Shown: positions 30,689 to 40,710 of the stretch, piece by piece
How the letters are laid out: each line of letters begins with the position of its first letter
Position numbering within the stretch: position 1 is the first letter of the stretch
Assembly (NCBI GenBank): GCA_900316165.1
Contig: ONBW01000006.1
Span: 84,869 to 148,868, forward strand
Reading direction: 5' to 3'
DNA from: an uncultured Lachnospiraceae bacterium
Lineage (GTDB): Bacteria > Bacillota > Clostridia > Lachnospirales > Lachnospiraceae
Length of the DNA: 64,000 nt
Notes under the pieces: generated by a model
Told to the model about the DNA's origin: nothing
Seen by the model: only the letters and a program-made list of their open reading frames with translations
Databases searched by the model: none
Made by a program: the position numbers and the translations under genes

Positions 30689-32296
30689 CTGCTGTTTATC
30701 TACACAGGCTGTGATGAACTCTCTGAAGAGTGGATGAGCTTTATTTGGACGGCTCTTGAACTCTGGGTGGAACTGAACACCTACATGGAAGCGGTTCTTT
30801 GGCTCCTCGACAGCCTCTACGATAGCGCCGTCTGGAGATGTTCCTGAAATCTTAAGGCCTGCCTTTGAAAGGACATCCTTATACTCATTGTTGAACTCGA
30901 ATCTGTGTCTGTGTCTCTCATCGACCTGCTTTAAGCCGTATGCCTTCTCAAGCATTGTGCCCTTAACAATCTTGCAAGGGTATGCGCCAAGACGCATTGT
31001 GCCGCCCTTTCTGACGATACGCATCTGATCCTCCATCAGATCGATAACGAGGTGCTTGCCGTTCTCATCGAACTCACGGCTGTTGGCGTCCTCGATTCCT
31101 GCGACATCACGGGCATACTCTATAACAGAAATCTGCATTCCAAGACAGAGACCTAAGTAAGGGATATCATTCTCACGGGCATATCTGCAGGCCGCAACCA
31201 TACCCTCGATTCCTCTCTCACCAAATCCACCAGGAACTACGATTCCATCGAGTCCCTTTAATGTCTCAGCTACATTCTCATTTGTAATCTTCTCTGAATC
31301 AATCCATGAGATATCTACTGAAGCGTCATTTTCATATCCGCCGTGGTAGAGAGCCTCACGAACTGAGAGATATGCGTCGTGAAGTGCTACGTACTTACCT
31401 ACGATGCCGACTTTAACGTTTTTCTTTAAACTGTGGATACGCTTTACGAGGTTCTGCCACTCTGTGAGATCCGGCTTCTTCTTATCGAGGCCAAGCTCAC
31501 GACAGACTACTGTATCAAGACCGTTTTCATGAAGCATAAGAGGTGCTTCATAGAGAGAATCCATAGTAGTATTCTCGATAACGCAGTCCTTCTTTACGTT
31601 ACAGAAGAGTGCGATCTTATCCTTGATGCTCTGCTCAAGCGGCTCATTAGCACGGGCTACAATGATATCAGGTGAGATACCAAGTGAACGGAGTTCCTTT
31701 ACTGAATGCTGAGTCGGCTTACTCTTATGCTCATTTGAACCAGCAAGGAACGGAACTAAGGTTACATGGATGAAAATAGTATTCTCATGACCTCTCTCAA
31801 GAGAAACCTGTCTGATGGCCTCAAGGAACGGCTGTGACTCGATATCACCTGTTGTACCACCAATCTCGGTGATAAGTACATCGGCATTTGAACTCTCAGC
31901 TCCGAGATAGATGAAATGCTTGATCTCATCTGTGATATGAGGAATTACCTGAACAGTCTGTCCGAGGTATTCACCCTGTCTCTCACGGTTAAGGACATTC
32001 CAGTATACTTTTCCTGAAGTAAGGTTTGAGAATTTATTCAGGTTCTCATCGATAAATCTCTCATAGTGGCCGAGGTCAAGGTCTGTCTCCGCACCATCTT
32101 CAGTAACAAATACCTCACCATGCTGATAAGGGCTCATGGTTCCCGGATCCACATTCATATAAGGATCAAGCTTCTGAGAAGCTACCTTATATCCGCGTGT
32201 CTTTAAAAGTCTTCCGAGCGAAGCTGCTGTGATTCCTTTTCCAAGACCTGAAACCACACCACCGGTTACGAAAACAAACTTTGTGTTCTTTGCCAT
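30686..32296 (-). CDS. pyrG: CTP synthase
   Basis: Makes CTP from UTP with glutamine as nitrogen source. The 536 residues begin [16 protein letters not shown] and contain the synthetase motif [20 protein letters not shown] (cut short here) and the glutaminase domain from about residue 290 with the nucleophile in [15 protein letters not shown] and the final HPEF His. Its own promoter lies at 32355-32383, overlapping the end of the ANTAR gene region. Confidence 0.99.
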   Translation of the reverse strand: MAKNTKFVFVTGGVVSGLGKGITAASLGRLLKTRGYKVASQKLDPYMNVDPGTMSPYQHGEVFVTEDGAETDLDLGHYERFIDENLNKFSNLTSGKVYWNVLNRERQGEYLGQTVQVIPHITDEIKHFIYLGAESSNADVLITEIGGTTGDIESQPFLEAIRQVSLERGHENTIFIHVTLVPFLAGSNEHKSKPTQHSVKELRSLGISPDIIVARANEPLEQSIKDKIALFCNVKKDCVIENTTMDSLYEAPLMLHENGLDTVVCRELGLDKKKPDLTEWQNLVKRIHSLKKNVKVGIVGKYVALHDAYLSVREALYHGGYENDASVDISWIDSEKITNENVAETLKGLDGIVVPGGFGERGIEGMVAACRYARENDIPYLGLCLGMQISVIEYARDVAGIEDANSREFDENGKHLVIDLMEDQMRIVRKGGTMRLGAYPCKIVKGTMLEKAYGLKQVDERHRHRFEFNNEYKDVLSKAGLKISGTSPDGAIVEAVEEPKNRFHVGVQFHPEFKSRPNKAHPLFREFITACVDKQQ

Positions 32297-32354
32297 CTCT
32301 GTTCCTTTCTTGCTGACTGATAATTATCGTTATTTATCCTCAAATAACCAATCG

Positions 32355-32383
32355 ATTATAAACTATTATCTCAAAATAATCAA
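32355..32383 (-). promoter_or_regulatory. pyrG promoter
   Basis: Minus strand TTGATT (32378-32383), 17-base spacer, TATAAT (32355-32360), leaving a leader of about 50 bases. The GGGC start run used for pyrG attenuation in Bacillus is not evident. Confidence 0.75.
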
Positions 32384-32390
32384 CTTGAAA

Positions 32391-32960
32391 TCAATCTGTG
32401 TAAAAATCTATGATCTCCTCTGCAACCTGACCACGTGACACTCTTCTGTCCATCGCGGTTTTTTCTATGTATCTGTGAGCCTCAGCCTCTGTCATATCCT
32501 TCTGGCTCATAAGAATACTCTTGGCGTGATTTACCACCCTGACCTCTGAAAGCTTTCTCTCAAGCCGCTTTATCTCAGCGCAGGCATTTTTCATTCTGCT
32601 GTCTGCGGCCTCTGCAAAGCCTAGTGCCTGATAAAACATTGACACACTGACCGGCTTTGAGAGACAGATCACACCCTCCTTCTCCACATTGCTGGCGATA
32701 TCTTCAAAATAATCGTCTTTTACAAAAAGTATCACCTGGCAGCTCACCTCTGCAGCAAGCTCTATAGAGAGCTCCTCGCCACTCTCTGTACCGAGTGGAG
32801 CGTTAATAACGCAGATATCCGGAGAGAACTCCTCCATAGCCTGCCGCCCTTCCTCGGCGGTAGCAGCCAGTTTTATTTTGTCATAACCATTTGCTGAAAG
32901 AAAGTCTTTGAAAAATTTCATCGCCTTTGGAGCATCACTGATAATTAAAGCTCTTTCCAA
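32391..32960 (-). CDS. ANTAR-domain RNA-binding regulator with pseudo-receiver
   Basis: The 189 residues hold a receiver-like domain (1-120) and a C-terminal ANTAR domain (about 130-185; VVNHAKSILMSQKDMTEAEA then EKTAMDRRVSRGQVAEEII). ANTAR proteins prevent transcription termination by binding paired RNA hairpins. The receiver position normally occupied by the phospho-acceptor Asp is Asn53 (PDICVINAPLG), although the early acidic Asp9 and the late Lys (CLSKPVS) are kept, so control by phosphorylation is unlikely. It begins 12 bases after glutamine synthetase, like the clostridial glnA-ANTAR pairs, and probably regulates that gene. Confidence 0.9.
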   Translation of the reverse strand: MERALIISDAPKAMKFFKDFLSANGYDKIKLAATAEEGRQAMEEFSPDICVINAPLGTESGEELSIELAAEVSCQVILFVKDDYFEDIASNVEKEGVICLSKPVSVSMFYQALGFAEAADSRMKNACAEIKRLERKLSEVRVVNHAKSILMSQKDMTEAEAHRYIEKTAMDRRVSRGQVAEEIIDFYTD

Positions 32961-32972
32961 AGGAATGCCTCC

Positions 32973-34223
32973 TTACAGTTCATTTTCTTTAAGTGTTTCC
33001 AAAAAACGTTCTGTGATAAGCTTCCTGCTTCCCTCATTTAAGAATTTGGATTCTCTTGCGTCATCAATTGCCTCAGCAAGTGAAAGTGGAAGCTTAAGGT
33101 ATTTCTTTCTCTCCTCATCAGTTATCAGATATCCCTGTTTCTCAAGCGGCTCAGGAAGCTTTTCTCCATTCTTTATTCCAAGGAGTCCTGCCTGAAGAAG
33201 CATGGCAAAGGCGATATACGGATTTAACATCGAGTCTGGCGAACGCAGAATAATCGAAGTGTGTTTACCATGAACAAGTGGAACTCTGAACAGCCGCGAC
33301 TCATTCTGTCTCGACCAGGTCACGTACTTAGGCGCTTCATTCTCACCAAATCTCAGATATGACTCTTTTCTCGGATTTAAGAAAACAGTGATATCGTCAA
33401 TCCTGTTAAAAATACCCGCCATAAATGAAAATACCTTGTCAGGCTCTGTATCAAAAAGGTTCTGCGCCTCCCGGTAAAGACCGATTTTTACATGGAAACC
33501 ATTTCCAGGCAGTCCCTCAAGAGGCTTTGGATCGAAGGAGGCGGTAATTCCGTTTCTCGCTGCAATAGTCGTTACGACATTCTTATAGGTCATAAAATGG
33601 TCGGCACTCTGAAGAGCTCCAGCCTCTCTGAATTCAATCTCGTTCTGTCCAGGACCAGCCTCATGATGACTTGAAATAGGAGGCACATCCATATCTGAAA
33701 GCGAAAGGCAGATCTCACGGCGGATATTCTCACCACGGTCCAACGGGGCTACATCGAAGTAGGTTCCCTGATCCATTGGCTCCGCTGTAGGTATACCCTC
33801 CTCATCATTTTTAAAGAGATAGAACTCGCTTCTAAGTCCAAGTCTTGCAGTGAATCCCTCTTTTTTACATTCCTTTATGGTATCAGCAAGAAATTTTCTC
33901 GAGTCGTACGGGTAAGGTGAACCATCTGACGTGACTATATTACAGTAAAATCTGATTACCCTTCCTGTCTGTGGCCTCCATGGCAGCACTGAAAGTGTGG
34001 AAGAATCCGGCACGAGATATAGATCTCTGTAATCCGGATCATCATAGCCAAGAATTCTAAAAGCATCAAAGGCTATTCCAGAATCAAAGGCCTGTGCCAG
34101 AACATCTGGCTGTATCGATATATTTTTGAGATTACCAAGCATATCTGAAAATGCCAGTCTGACAAAGCGCACATCGTTTTCCTCTACGTATTCGAGCGCT
34201 TCCTGTTCTGTATATCCTGCCAT
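32973..34223 (-). CDS. glnA: Glutamine synthetase, type I
   Basis: Forms glutamine from glutamate and ammonia. With the ATG at 34223 (AGAAAGGAAACGT upstream) it has 416 residues, about 25 shorter than most GSI-alpha proteins. Visible are the beta-grasp start (NDVRFVRLAFSDMLGNLKNI), the metal-ligand region HHEAGPGQNEIEF, GNGFHVKIGL, and NESRLFRVP in place of the usual NR(S/C)A substrate motif. The glutamate flap region is shortened. Co-transcribed with the ANTAR gene; a terminator-like hairpin lies between its likely promoter and start. Confidence 0.93.
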   Translation of the reverse strand: MAGYTEQEALEYVEENDVRFVRLAFSDMLGNLKNISIQPDVLAQAFDSGIAFDAFRILGYDDPDYRDLYLVPDSSTLSVLPWRPQTGRVIRFYCNIVTSDGSPYPYDSRKFLADTIKECKKEGFTARLGLRSEFYLFKNDEEGIPTAEPMDQGTYFDVAPLDRGENIRREICLSLSDMDVPPISSHHEAGPGQNEIEFREAGALQSADHFMTYKNVVTTIAARNGITASFDPKPLEGLPGNGFHVKIGLYREAQNLFDTEPDKVFSFMAGIFNRIDDITVFLNPRKESYLRFGENEAPKYVTWSRQNESRLFRVPLVHGKHTSIILRSPDSMLNPYIAFAMLLQAGLLGIKNGEKLPEPLEKQGYLITDEERKKYLKLPLSLAEAIDDARESKFLNEGSRKLITERFLETLKENEL

Positions 34224-34275
34224 ACGTTTCCTTTCTGATGTCATAAAGCAATACAAAAAATAAAAATTATAAATA

Positions 34276-34308
34276 AGCACCTATCCAAGACGCATTTGGA
34301 CAGGTGCT
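34276..34308 (-). terminator. Terminator-like hairpin in the glnA leader
   Basis: AGCACCT and AGGTGCT arms plus an inner CCAA/TTGG helix form a strong hairpin, followed on the minus strand by TATTTATAATTTTTATTTTTT. It would end tpiA transcription, but it also lies between the likely glnA promoter and glnA, so it may be an attenuator. Confidence 0.8.
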
Positions 34309-34366
34309 TTTTAATTGATTGTATGATAATCTATCCTCCCTGTAAGGACAGAAAACCAACTTAAGT

Positions 34367-34395
34367 ATTTTACTTCAACTGAAGTATAAAATCAA
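34367..34395 (-). promoter_or_regulatory. Likely glnA promoter
   Basis: Minus strand TTGATT (34390-34395), 17-base spacer, TAAAAT (34367-34372), directly after tpiA. Transcription from here gives a leader of about 135 bases that includes the hairpin at 34276-34308. Confidence 0.65.
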
Positions 34396-34403
34396 TAAGA
34401 AAA

Positions 34404-35153
34404 TCACTTATTGTAGTTAACAATCTGACCGAAATCCGGCTTAAGTGAAGCTCCACCGATAAGTCCACCATCGATATCAGGCTTTGCAAGAAGCTCCTTG
34501 CAGTTTCCAGCGTTCATAGAACCACCGTACTGGATGCGGATCTTCTCAGCTGTGTCTGTATCATAGATATCAGCAATAGTCTCACGGATAGCCTTGCAGA
34601 CCTCCTCGGCCTGTTCAGCTGTAGCAGTCTTTCCTGTTCCGATAGCCCAGATAGGCTCATATGCGATAACCATAGAAGCTGCCTGCTCCTTTGAAATGCC
34701 TGAAAGGTCAAGCTTTATCTGCATACGGATCCAGTCAAGAGTAACGCCCTGCTCTCTCTGCTCAAGAGACTCTCCACAGCAAAGGATTGGAGTAAAGCCA
34801 TACTCGAAGGCCTTCTTAACCTTTTTGTTAAGGAACTCATCTGTCTCGTTGAAGTAACCACGTCTCTCTGAGTGACCGATGATTACATACTCAACACCAG
34901 CATCCTTAAGCATTGGAGCTGAAATCTCACCTGTGTAAGCACCCTTGTCCTCGATATAGAGGTTCTCAGCGCCTACATGGACATTGGTTCCCTTTACTGC
35001 CTCTGCTACTGGTACGATATCAATAGATGGAACACAGTAAACTACATCTACATCCGGATTATCTACCAGAGGCTTCAGAGTCTCAACGAGCTTTAATGCC
35101 TCGCTTGGAGTCTCGTTCATCTTCCAGTTTCCGGCAATTATCTTTTTTCTCAT
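34404..35153 (-). CDS. tpiA: Triosephosphate isomerase
   Basis: Interconverts the triose phosphates in glycolysis. From the ATG at 35153 there are 249 residues, the family length; the open frame to 35240 overlaps pgk and is spurious. Motifs: [12 protein letters not shown] with the catalytic Lys, [12 protein letters not shown] with His, [13 protein letters not shown] with Glu, and IQYGGSMN near the end. It follows pgk by 16 bases. Confidence 0.98.
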   Translation of the reverse strand: MRKKIIAGNWKMNETPSEALKLVETLKPLVDNPDVDVVYCVPSIDIVPVAEAVKGTNVHVGAENLYIEDKGAYTGEISAPMLKDAGVEYVIIGHSERRGYFNETDEFLNKKVKKAFEYGFTPILCCGESLEQREQGVTLDWIRMQIKLDLSGISKEQAASMVIAYEPIWAIGTGKTATAEQAEEVCKAIRETIADIYDTDTAEKIRIQYGGSMNAGNCKELLAKPDIDGGLIGGASLKPDFGQIVNYNK

Positions 35154-35169
35154 TTCGGAATATTCTCCT

Positions 35170-36393
35170 TTACTTTTCGTCAGCTGCTGCGATTCCTGGG
35201 AGCTCCTTGCCCTCGAGGAATTCAAGTGAAGCACCGCCACCAGTAGAGATGTGGCTCATCTTAGAACCAAGTCCCATCTGGTTAACGGCTGCTGCTGAAT
35301 CACCGCCACCGATGATAGTTGTAGCATCAGCATCTGCAAGAGCCTGTGCCACCTTAAGAGTACCAGCTGCAAGAGTTGGGTTCTCGAAAACGCCCATAGG
35401 TCCGTTCCAAACAACTGTCTTTGCAGAAGCAACCTCTTTGGCATACATATCAGCAGTCTTAGGTCCGATGTCGCAGCCCTCCATATCATCTGGGATAGCT
35501 GTTATATCAACTACTGTGGTATCAACCTTTGCATCGATTGGGTCTGGGAAATCCTTAACGGTTACAGCATCAACTGGGAGAAGAAGCTTCTTACCAAGCT
35601 TCTCTGCCTTCTCCATCATCTCCTTGCAGTAATCGATCTTTGTATCGTCGCAGAGAGACTTACCAACTGAATAACCCTTTGCCTTAATGAAAGTATAAGC
35701 CATACCGCCGCCAATGATAAGTGTATCGCACTTCTCAAGAAGATTTGAGATAACGTTGAGCTTATCAGCAACCTTAGCACCGCCAAGGATAGCTACAAAT
35801 GGACGAACAGGATTCTCGACAGCCTTTCCAAGGAAGTCGATCTCCTTCTGCATCAGGTAACCAACTACAGCCGGCTTACCCTCCTTGCGGAGCTCCTCAG
35901 CTACACCAACGTTTGAGCAGTGAGCTCTGTGAGCTGTTCCGAAAGCATCGTTTACGAAGACATCAGCGAGTGAAGCGAGATCCTTTGAGAAAGCCTCACC
36001 GTTCTTTGTCTCCTCTGGACGGAATCTGGTGTTCTCGAGAAGGATAACATCTCCGTCCTTCATAGCTGCAACTGCAGCCTTTGCGTTAGGACCAACGACC
36101 TCAGGATCAGCAGCGAACTTTACTTCCTGTCCTAAAAGTTCTGAAAGTCTCTTTGCTACAGGAGCAAGAGTCTTGGTCTTCTTATCCTCTTCTGTCTTAA
36201 CCTTACCGAGGTGTGAGCAAAGGATAACCTTTCCACCATCGGCAATAAGCTTCTTAATCGTAGGAAGGGCAGCTACGAGTCTGTTCTCGTCTGTGATCTC
36301 ACCATTCTTTAAAGGTACGTTGAAATCGCAGCGGCAGAGAACTCTCTTACCCTTAACATTGATATCATCAACTGATTTTTTATTAAGTCCCAT
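35170..36393 (-). CDS. pgk: Phosphoglycerate kinase
   Basis: ATP-forming step of glycolysis. The 407 residues begin with [16 protein letters not shown], then VILCSHLGK and the C-terminal nucleotide domain with [10 protein letters not shown] and [12 protein letters not shown]. It lies 83 bases after gap, with a hairpin between, and 16 bases before tpiA. Confidence 0.99.
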   Translation of the reverse strand: MGLNKKSVDDINVKGKRVLCRCDFNVPLKNGEITDENRLVAALPTIKKLIADGGKVILCSHLGKVKTEEDKKTKTLAPVAKRLSELLGQEVKFAADPEVVGPNAKAAVAAMKDGDVILLENTRFRPEETKNGEAFSKDLASLADVFVNDAFGTAHRAHCSNVGVAEELRKEGKPAVVGYLMQKEIDFLGKAVENPVRPFVAILGGAKVADKLNVISNLLEKCDTLIIGGGMAYTFIKAKGYSVGKSLCDDTKIDYCKEMMEKAEKLGKKLLLPVDAVTVKDFPDPIDAKVDTTVVDITAIPDDMEGCDIGPKTADMYAKEVASAKTVVWNGPMGVFENPTLAAGTLKVAQALADADATTIIGGGDSAAAVNQMGLGSKMSHISTGGGASLEFLEGKELPGIAAADEK

Positions 36394-36414
36394 TTTAAAA
36401 ATCCTTTCATCAAA

Positions 36415-36446
36415 AGAAAACGAGCCCGGTCCTTGAGACCGGACCC
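36415..36446 (-). terminator. Hairpin between gap and pgk
   Basis: CCGGTC and GACCGG (36426-36442) close a five-base loop; on the minus strand the stem is followed by GCTCGTTTTCTTTT. Probably a partial terminator or processing site that lets gap be more abundant than pgk (inference). Confidence 0.65.
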
Positions 36447-36476
36447 TTTAAAGTCCTGATTAGATACGAGACTTCA

Positions 36477-37484
36477 TTATTTGATCAGTGAACCAAAGTA
36501 CTTGATTGTACGGCACATCTGAGTTGTGTAAGAATTCTCGTTATCATACCATGAAACTACCTGAACTAATGTATCATCACCCATAGGAAGAACCTTAGTC
36601 TGTGTAGCATCGAAGATTGAACCAGCTGTGCTGTTGATGATATCTGAAGAAACGATCTCATCCTCGTTGTACTCGAACGACTCTGTCTCTTCCTTCTTCA
36701 TCTGAGCGTTGATCTGGTCAACTGTAACCTTACCAGTAACAACTGCGTCAAGGATTGTTGTAGAACCTGTAGCGGTCGGAACACGCTGAGCAGCTCCGTT
36801 AAGCTTTCCATCAAGCTCTGGAAGTACAAGACCGATAGCCTTTGCAGCACCTGAAGAAGCTGGAGTGATGTTCATAGCAGCTGCTCTTGAACGACGAAGG
36901 TTACCCTTTCTCTGTGGTCCATCAAGGATCATCTGGTCACCAGTGTAAGCATGAACTGTTGTCATGAAACCGCTCTTGATAGGAGCCAGGTCATTTAATC
37001 CCTTAGCCATAGGTGCAAGGCAGTTAGTTGTGCATGATGCAGCAGAAATAATCTGATCATCAGCAGTAAGTGTCTTGTGGTTAACATTGTAAACGATAGT
37101 CTTGAGGTCGTTTCCAGCAGGTGCTGAGATAACTACATGCTTAGCTCCAGCATTGATGTGAGCCATTGACTTCTCTTTTGATGTATAGAATCCTGTGCAC
37201 TCAAGAACAACATCGATATCAAGCTTCTTCCAAGGAAGGTTAGCTGCGTCCTTCTCCTTGTAGATCTCGATCTCTTTGCCGTTTACGATGATTGAATGAT
37301 CTGTGCTCTCAACCTTTCCGTTGTATCTTCCGTGTGTTGTATCATACTTAAGAAGATATGCGAGCATCTCAGGGCTGGTTAAATCGTTGATAGCTACAAC
37401 ATCATAACCCTCTGCCTGGAACATCTGACGGAATGCAAGACGACCGATACGTCCAAATCCATTGATTGCTACTCTAACTGCCAT
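36477..37484 (-). CDS. gapA: Glyceraldehyde-3-phosphate dehydrogenase, type I
   Basis: The 335 residues begin [17 protein letters not shown] and contain the catalytic Cys in [24 protein letters not shown], and the NAD-choosing Asn-Asp pair in VAINDLTS, which favours NAD. AGGAGG precedes the ATG. It heads the gap-pgk-tpiA unit. Confidence 0.98.
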   Translation of the reverse strand: MAVRVAINGFGRIGRLAFRQMFQAEGYDVVAINDLTSPEMLAYLLKYDTTHGRYNGKVESTDHSIIVNGKEIEIYKEKDAANLPWKKLDIDVVLECTGFYTSKEKSMAHINAGAKHVVISAPAGNDLKTIVYNVNHKTLTADDQIISAASCTTNCLAPMAKGLNDLAPIKSGFMTTVHAYTGDQMILDGPQRKGNLRRSRAAAMNITPASSGAAKAIGLVLPELDGKLNGAAQRVPTATGSTTILDAVVTGKVTVDQINAQMKKEETESFEYNEDEIVSSDIINSTAGSIFDATQTKVLPMGDDTLVQVVSWYDNENSYTTQMCRTIKYFGSLIK

Positions 37485-37550
37485 TTGTTAATTCCTCCTA
37501 CGAAAAATTATTTTGTTTTGTCAGTGGAACAATTTCCATAAACATTTTAT

Positions 37551-37579
37551 ATAATAACGGTTTTCATTTGATTTTGCAA
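37551..37579 (-). promoter_or_regulatory. gap operon promoter
   Basis: Minus strand TTGCAA (37574-37579), 17-base spacer, TATTAT (37551-37556), giving a leader of about 60 bases. Confidence 0.75.
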
Positions 37580-37646
37580 CCCTTGATTTCAAGTTTGATA
37601 AAGATTTAACGTAATTTTTTAAATCAGCCTGGATTCAGGATGAAAT

Positions 37647-38456
37647 TTATACTATCTCTATTTTTTGAGGCTGCCTCTTCACATAGACATTTATGTACCT
37701 AAAGCCTATGTCCTTAAGCTTACAAGATACCTCAGCGAAATGGTCACCAACAGTATCTGGAGCGTGCGCGTCGGCCCCAAGAGTTATATCCCTGCCGCCT
37801 AAGTCATAGTAAAACTTTAAAATCTGATACGATGGATTTGGTTCTGTCATGCCGTATCTGAAGGCTCCGGTATTTACCTCAAGTGATTTACCATGCATGA
37901 TAAGATGCTTAAGTATCGCTTCAATCTGATCCTTATAGTCAGAAAATACTAAAGGCTCATTGAAGTATTTAAGTCCATAGCGCACCACATAGTCGAGGTG
38001 TCCTAAGGTATCGTACTCATCGAACGCGCGGATATTCTCAAGCACCTGGTCGAAATACCTGTGATAAGCATCAGCTGCACTGATTCCATCATAGAATTCC
38101 TTATAGTAAGGATCCTTGCCATCTACGGCATGTACAGAGCCGATTACGAAATCAAACGGGTACTTATGTACAAGCTCATGATGCTTAGGCGCCAGATACG
38201 GCTGAAGTCCCATCTCCACACCGATATAGATCTTAAAATCATTTGTCTCATTAAAGGCCTTGATCTGGGGCATCTCGCTCCAGTATTTATCAAAATCCAG
38301 GTCAAAGAGATGCGGCTCCTCCTGATAGTCGATATCGAGATGATCAGTAAAGCAAAGTCCGCCCAGACCATTTTTCTTTGCCGCATTTATCATATCAATC
38401 GGATCTGCATCGCTGTCACCTGAAAAACAGGTATGCATATGAGTATCAAAATACAT
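37647..38456 (-). CDS. hisJ: PHP-domain histidinol-phosphatase (HisJ/HisK type)
   Basis: A PHP-family metal phosphatase of about 269 residues. Metal ligands are seen in FDTHMHTCFSGD, CFTDHLDID, DFVIGSVHAVDG, LGHLDYVVRYG and the final DAHAPDTVG. The best known members hydrolyse histidinol phosphate, but no other his gene is nearby, so another phosphate ester is possible. GGAGGTG precedes the ATG at 38456, three bases before the mnmA stop. Confidence 0.85.
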   Translation of the reverse strand: MYFDTHMHTCFSGDSDADPIDMINAAKKNGLGGLCFTDHLDIDYQEEPHLFDLDFDKYWSEMPQIKAFNETNDFKIYIGVEMGLQPYLAPKHHELVHKYPFDFVIGSVHAVDGKDPYYKEFYDGISAADAYHRYFDQVLENIRAFDEYDTLGHLDYVVRYGLKYFNEPLVFSDYKDQIEAILKHLIMHGKSLEVNTGAFRYGMTEPNPSYQILKFYYDLGGRDITLGADAHAPDTVGDHFAEVSCKLKDIGFRYINVYVKRQPQKIEIV

Positions 38457-38459
38457 CAC

Positions 38460-39539
38460 TTAACACCTCCCGTAGATAACTCCACCGCCAGCCACATAGT
38501 CTCCGTCATAGAGGACAAGTGCCTGCCCCGGAGTGACAGCTCTTACTTTTTTTTCGAACTTTACCTTTAAAAAATCACCGTCATAGGCCACATGACACGG
38601 CGTACCAGGATCTGAGTAGCGGATTTTTCCTATGTATGTCTTCTCCGGAGAAAAGCTTTCCTCACTCATATAGACGAGATCAGATGCCGTGAGACTATCA
38701 GTAAACAGCTCCTCATTTTCACCGAGCACAACCTCGTTTTTCGTGACATTAAGGCTCTGTACAAAAACACGGTGTCCGAAGGCTATGCCAAGTCCTTTTC
38801 TCTGACCTATAGTGTAGTGGGTGATTCCCTTGTGTTTTCCAAGGATATTACCATCCTTATCCACATAATTTCCCTCACCCGGAGCCTCACCTCCGAGCTC
38901 ACTGTCTAAAAATGCGCCTGTATCTCCATCAGGAATAAAGCAGACGTCCTCACTGTCCCTCTTGTGTGCTACGGGAAGGCCGGCCTCCTCGGCTATTTTT
39001 CTTACAGTGGGCTTGTCATAGTCGCCAATAGGCATAAGAGTGTGCCTAAGCTGCTCCTGCGTCAGATTATAGAGCACATAGGTCTGGTCCTTTTCGGCAG
39101 TGACAGAATTTTTTATAGCAACTCTACCATTTGGAAGTGTCTCAATCCTCGCATAGTGACCTGTAGCTATATAGTCAGCTCCGATATCGAGACTTCTCTT
39201 TAAGAGTCCCTCCCACTTTATATACCTGTTGCAGGCGATGCATGGATTTGGAGTTCTGCCGTGCTTATACTCGTCTACGAAATAATCCATCACATACTTA
39301 CGGAAATCTTCCTTGAAGTTCATCACATAGTATGGGATTCCAAGAACTCCGGCGACTCTTCTCGCATCCTCTACCGCAGACAGGCCGCAGCAGCCTCTCT
39401 CCTCGAGACGGCAGGCAGCGTCCTCGCTCTGCCAGATCTGCATAGTGACTCCTATGACTTCGTATCCCTGTTTTTTTAATAAATAAGCGGCGACTGAAGA
39501 ATCCACGCCACCGCTCATGCCAACTACTACCTTAGCCAT
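38460..39539 (-). CDS. mnmA: tRNA-specific 2-thiouridylase MnmA
   Basis: Adds sulfur to U34 of Lys, Glu and Gln tRNAs. The true start is the ATG at 39539, giving 359 residues; the frame to 39686 lies within the cysteine desulfurase gene. The ATP loop is VVGMSGGVDSSVAAYLL, the first catalytic Cys lies in TPNPCIACNRYIKW and the second in SEDVCFIPDGD. It overlaps its likely sulfur donor by eight bases (ATGGCTAA). Confidence 0.98.
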   Translation of the reverse strand: MAKVVVGMSGGVDSSVAAYLLKKQGYEVIGVTMQIWQSEDAACRLEERGCCGLSAVEDARRVAGVLGIPYYVMNFKEDFRKYVMDYFVDEYKHGRTPNPCIACNRYIKWEGLLKRSLDIGADYIATGHYARIETLPNGRVAIKNSVTAEKDQTYVLYNLTQEQLRHTLMPIGDYDKPTVRKIAEEAGLPVAHKRDSEDVCFIPDGDTGAFLDSELGGEAPGEGNYVDKDGNILGKHKGITHYTIGQRKGLGIAFGHRVFVQSLNVTKNEVVLGENEELFTDSLTASDLVYMSEESFSPEKTYIGKIRYSDPGTPCHVAYDGDFLKVKFEKKVRAVTPGQALVLYDGDYVAGGGVIYGRC

Positions 39540-40710
39540 TTTTTTCCAGATAATCCTGATAAAATAAATTCGTACTGCGAAGCATCTCAACTGTCTCCTT
39601 AAGAACATCGACAGTCTTATCAAGCTCTTCCTTTGTCGTCGCATCAGAAAGAGTAAAACGGAGAGACTCCCTTGCCTCTGTCTCATCCCGTCCTATAGCA
39701 AGAAGGACATGTGACGGATCGATACTTCCAGCCGTGCAGGCTGAACCGCTTGAAGCCGCAATGCCTTTCTGGTCGAGCATTATGAGCTCTGACTCAGCTT
39801 CTACGAATTTAAAACCAATATTTGCATTCCCCGGAAGCCTGTCATCTCCCGAAGCACCATTTACATACGTAAATGGAATTTCATCTAAAACCTTTTTTAT
39901 GAAATAATCACGAAGCGACGATTCCTGCTGCATTCTCTCATTAATAGTTGAAGCAGCAAGCTCACAGGCCTTACCAAATCCTACAATACCAGGGACATTC
40001 TCAGTTCCCGCTCTCTTGTTTCTCTCCTGTCCTCCGCCATGAATAAGCGACCTGATACGGCTGGCCTTAGGACTTAAGTAGAGAAGCCCGACACCCTTTG
40101 GCCCGTAGATTTTATGAGCACTGGCAGAAAGCAGGTCGATATTCATCTGATCAGGGTCTATAGGCAGCTGTCCAAAGGCCTGCACAGCATCAGTATGAAA
40201 GAGGATACCATGCTCATGTGCGATACAACCTATCTCCTCAATCGGCTCTATAGTGCCTATCTCGTTATTTGCGAACATCACAGAGATAAGAATCGTATCG
40301 TCTCTTATGGCCTCTTCAACCTGCTCAGGAGTTACAAACCCCTTCTCATCTACAGGAAGAAAGGTAACCTCAAAACCCTCATCCTCTAAAGCTTTCATCG
40401 TATTTATCACAGCCGGATGCTCTATCGCAGTTGTTATCAGATGATGTCCCTTGCCCTTAAGCATCTGTGCCGTCTTTATGATAGCCCAGTTGTCAGACTC
40501 CGAGCCTCCCGATGTGAAAAATATACGCTCAGCCTTAGTGTGCAAAAGAGCCGCAGCCCTGTCCCTTGCCACATCAATTGCGTATTTACTTTTATTTCCT
40601 AGCTCATAGACAGCAGACGCATTCCCGTAATACTCGCGGAAGTACGGCATCATCTCATCAAGAACTTCCTGCTTCATCTGCGTCGTAGCTGCATTATCCA
40701 AGTAAATCAC
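39532..40710 (-). CDS. Cysteine desulfurase (IscS/NifS family)
   Basis: A PLP enzyme that strips sulfur from cysteine as a persulfide. The 392 residues start MIYLDNAATTQMKQEV, with the PLP Lys in SASAHKIYGPKGVG and the active Cys in SSGSACTAGSIDPSHV. Overlap with mnmA (8 bases) suggests service in tRNA thiolation, as with Bacillus YrvO; no iscU lies beside it. It overlaps rlmB by four bases. Confidence 0.95.
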   Translation of the reverse strand: MIYLDNAATTQMKQEVLDEMMPYFREYYGNASAVYELGNKSKYAIDVARDRAAALLHTKAERIFFTSGGSESDNWAIIKTAQMLKGKGHHLITTAIEHPAVINTMKALEDEGFEVTFLPVDEKGFVTPEQVEEAIRDDTILISVMFANNEIGTIEPIEEIGCIAHEHGILFHTDAVQAFGQLPIDPDQMNIDLLSASAHKIYGPKGVGLLYLSPKASRIRSLIHGGGQERNKRAGTENVPGIVGFGKACELAASTINERMQQESSLRDYFIKKVLDEIPFTYVNGASGDDRLPGNANIGFKFVEAESELIMLDQKGIAASSGSACTAGSIDPSHVLLAIGRDETEARESLRFTLSDATTKEELDKTVDVLKETVEMLRSTNLFYQDYLEKNG

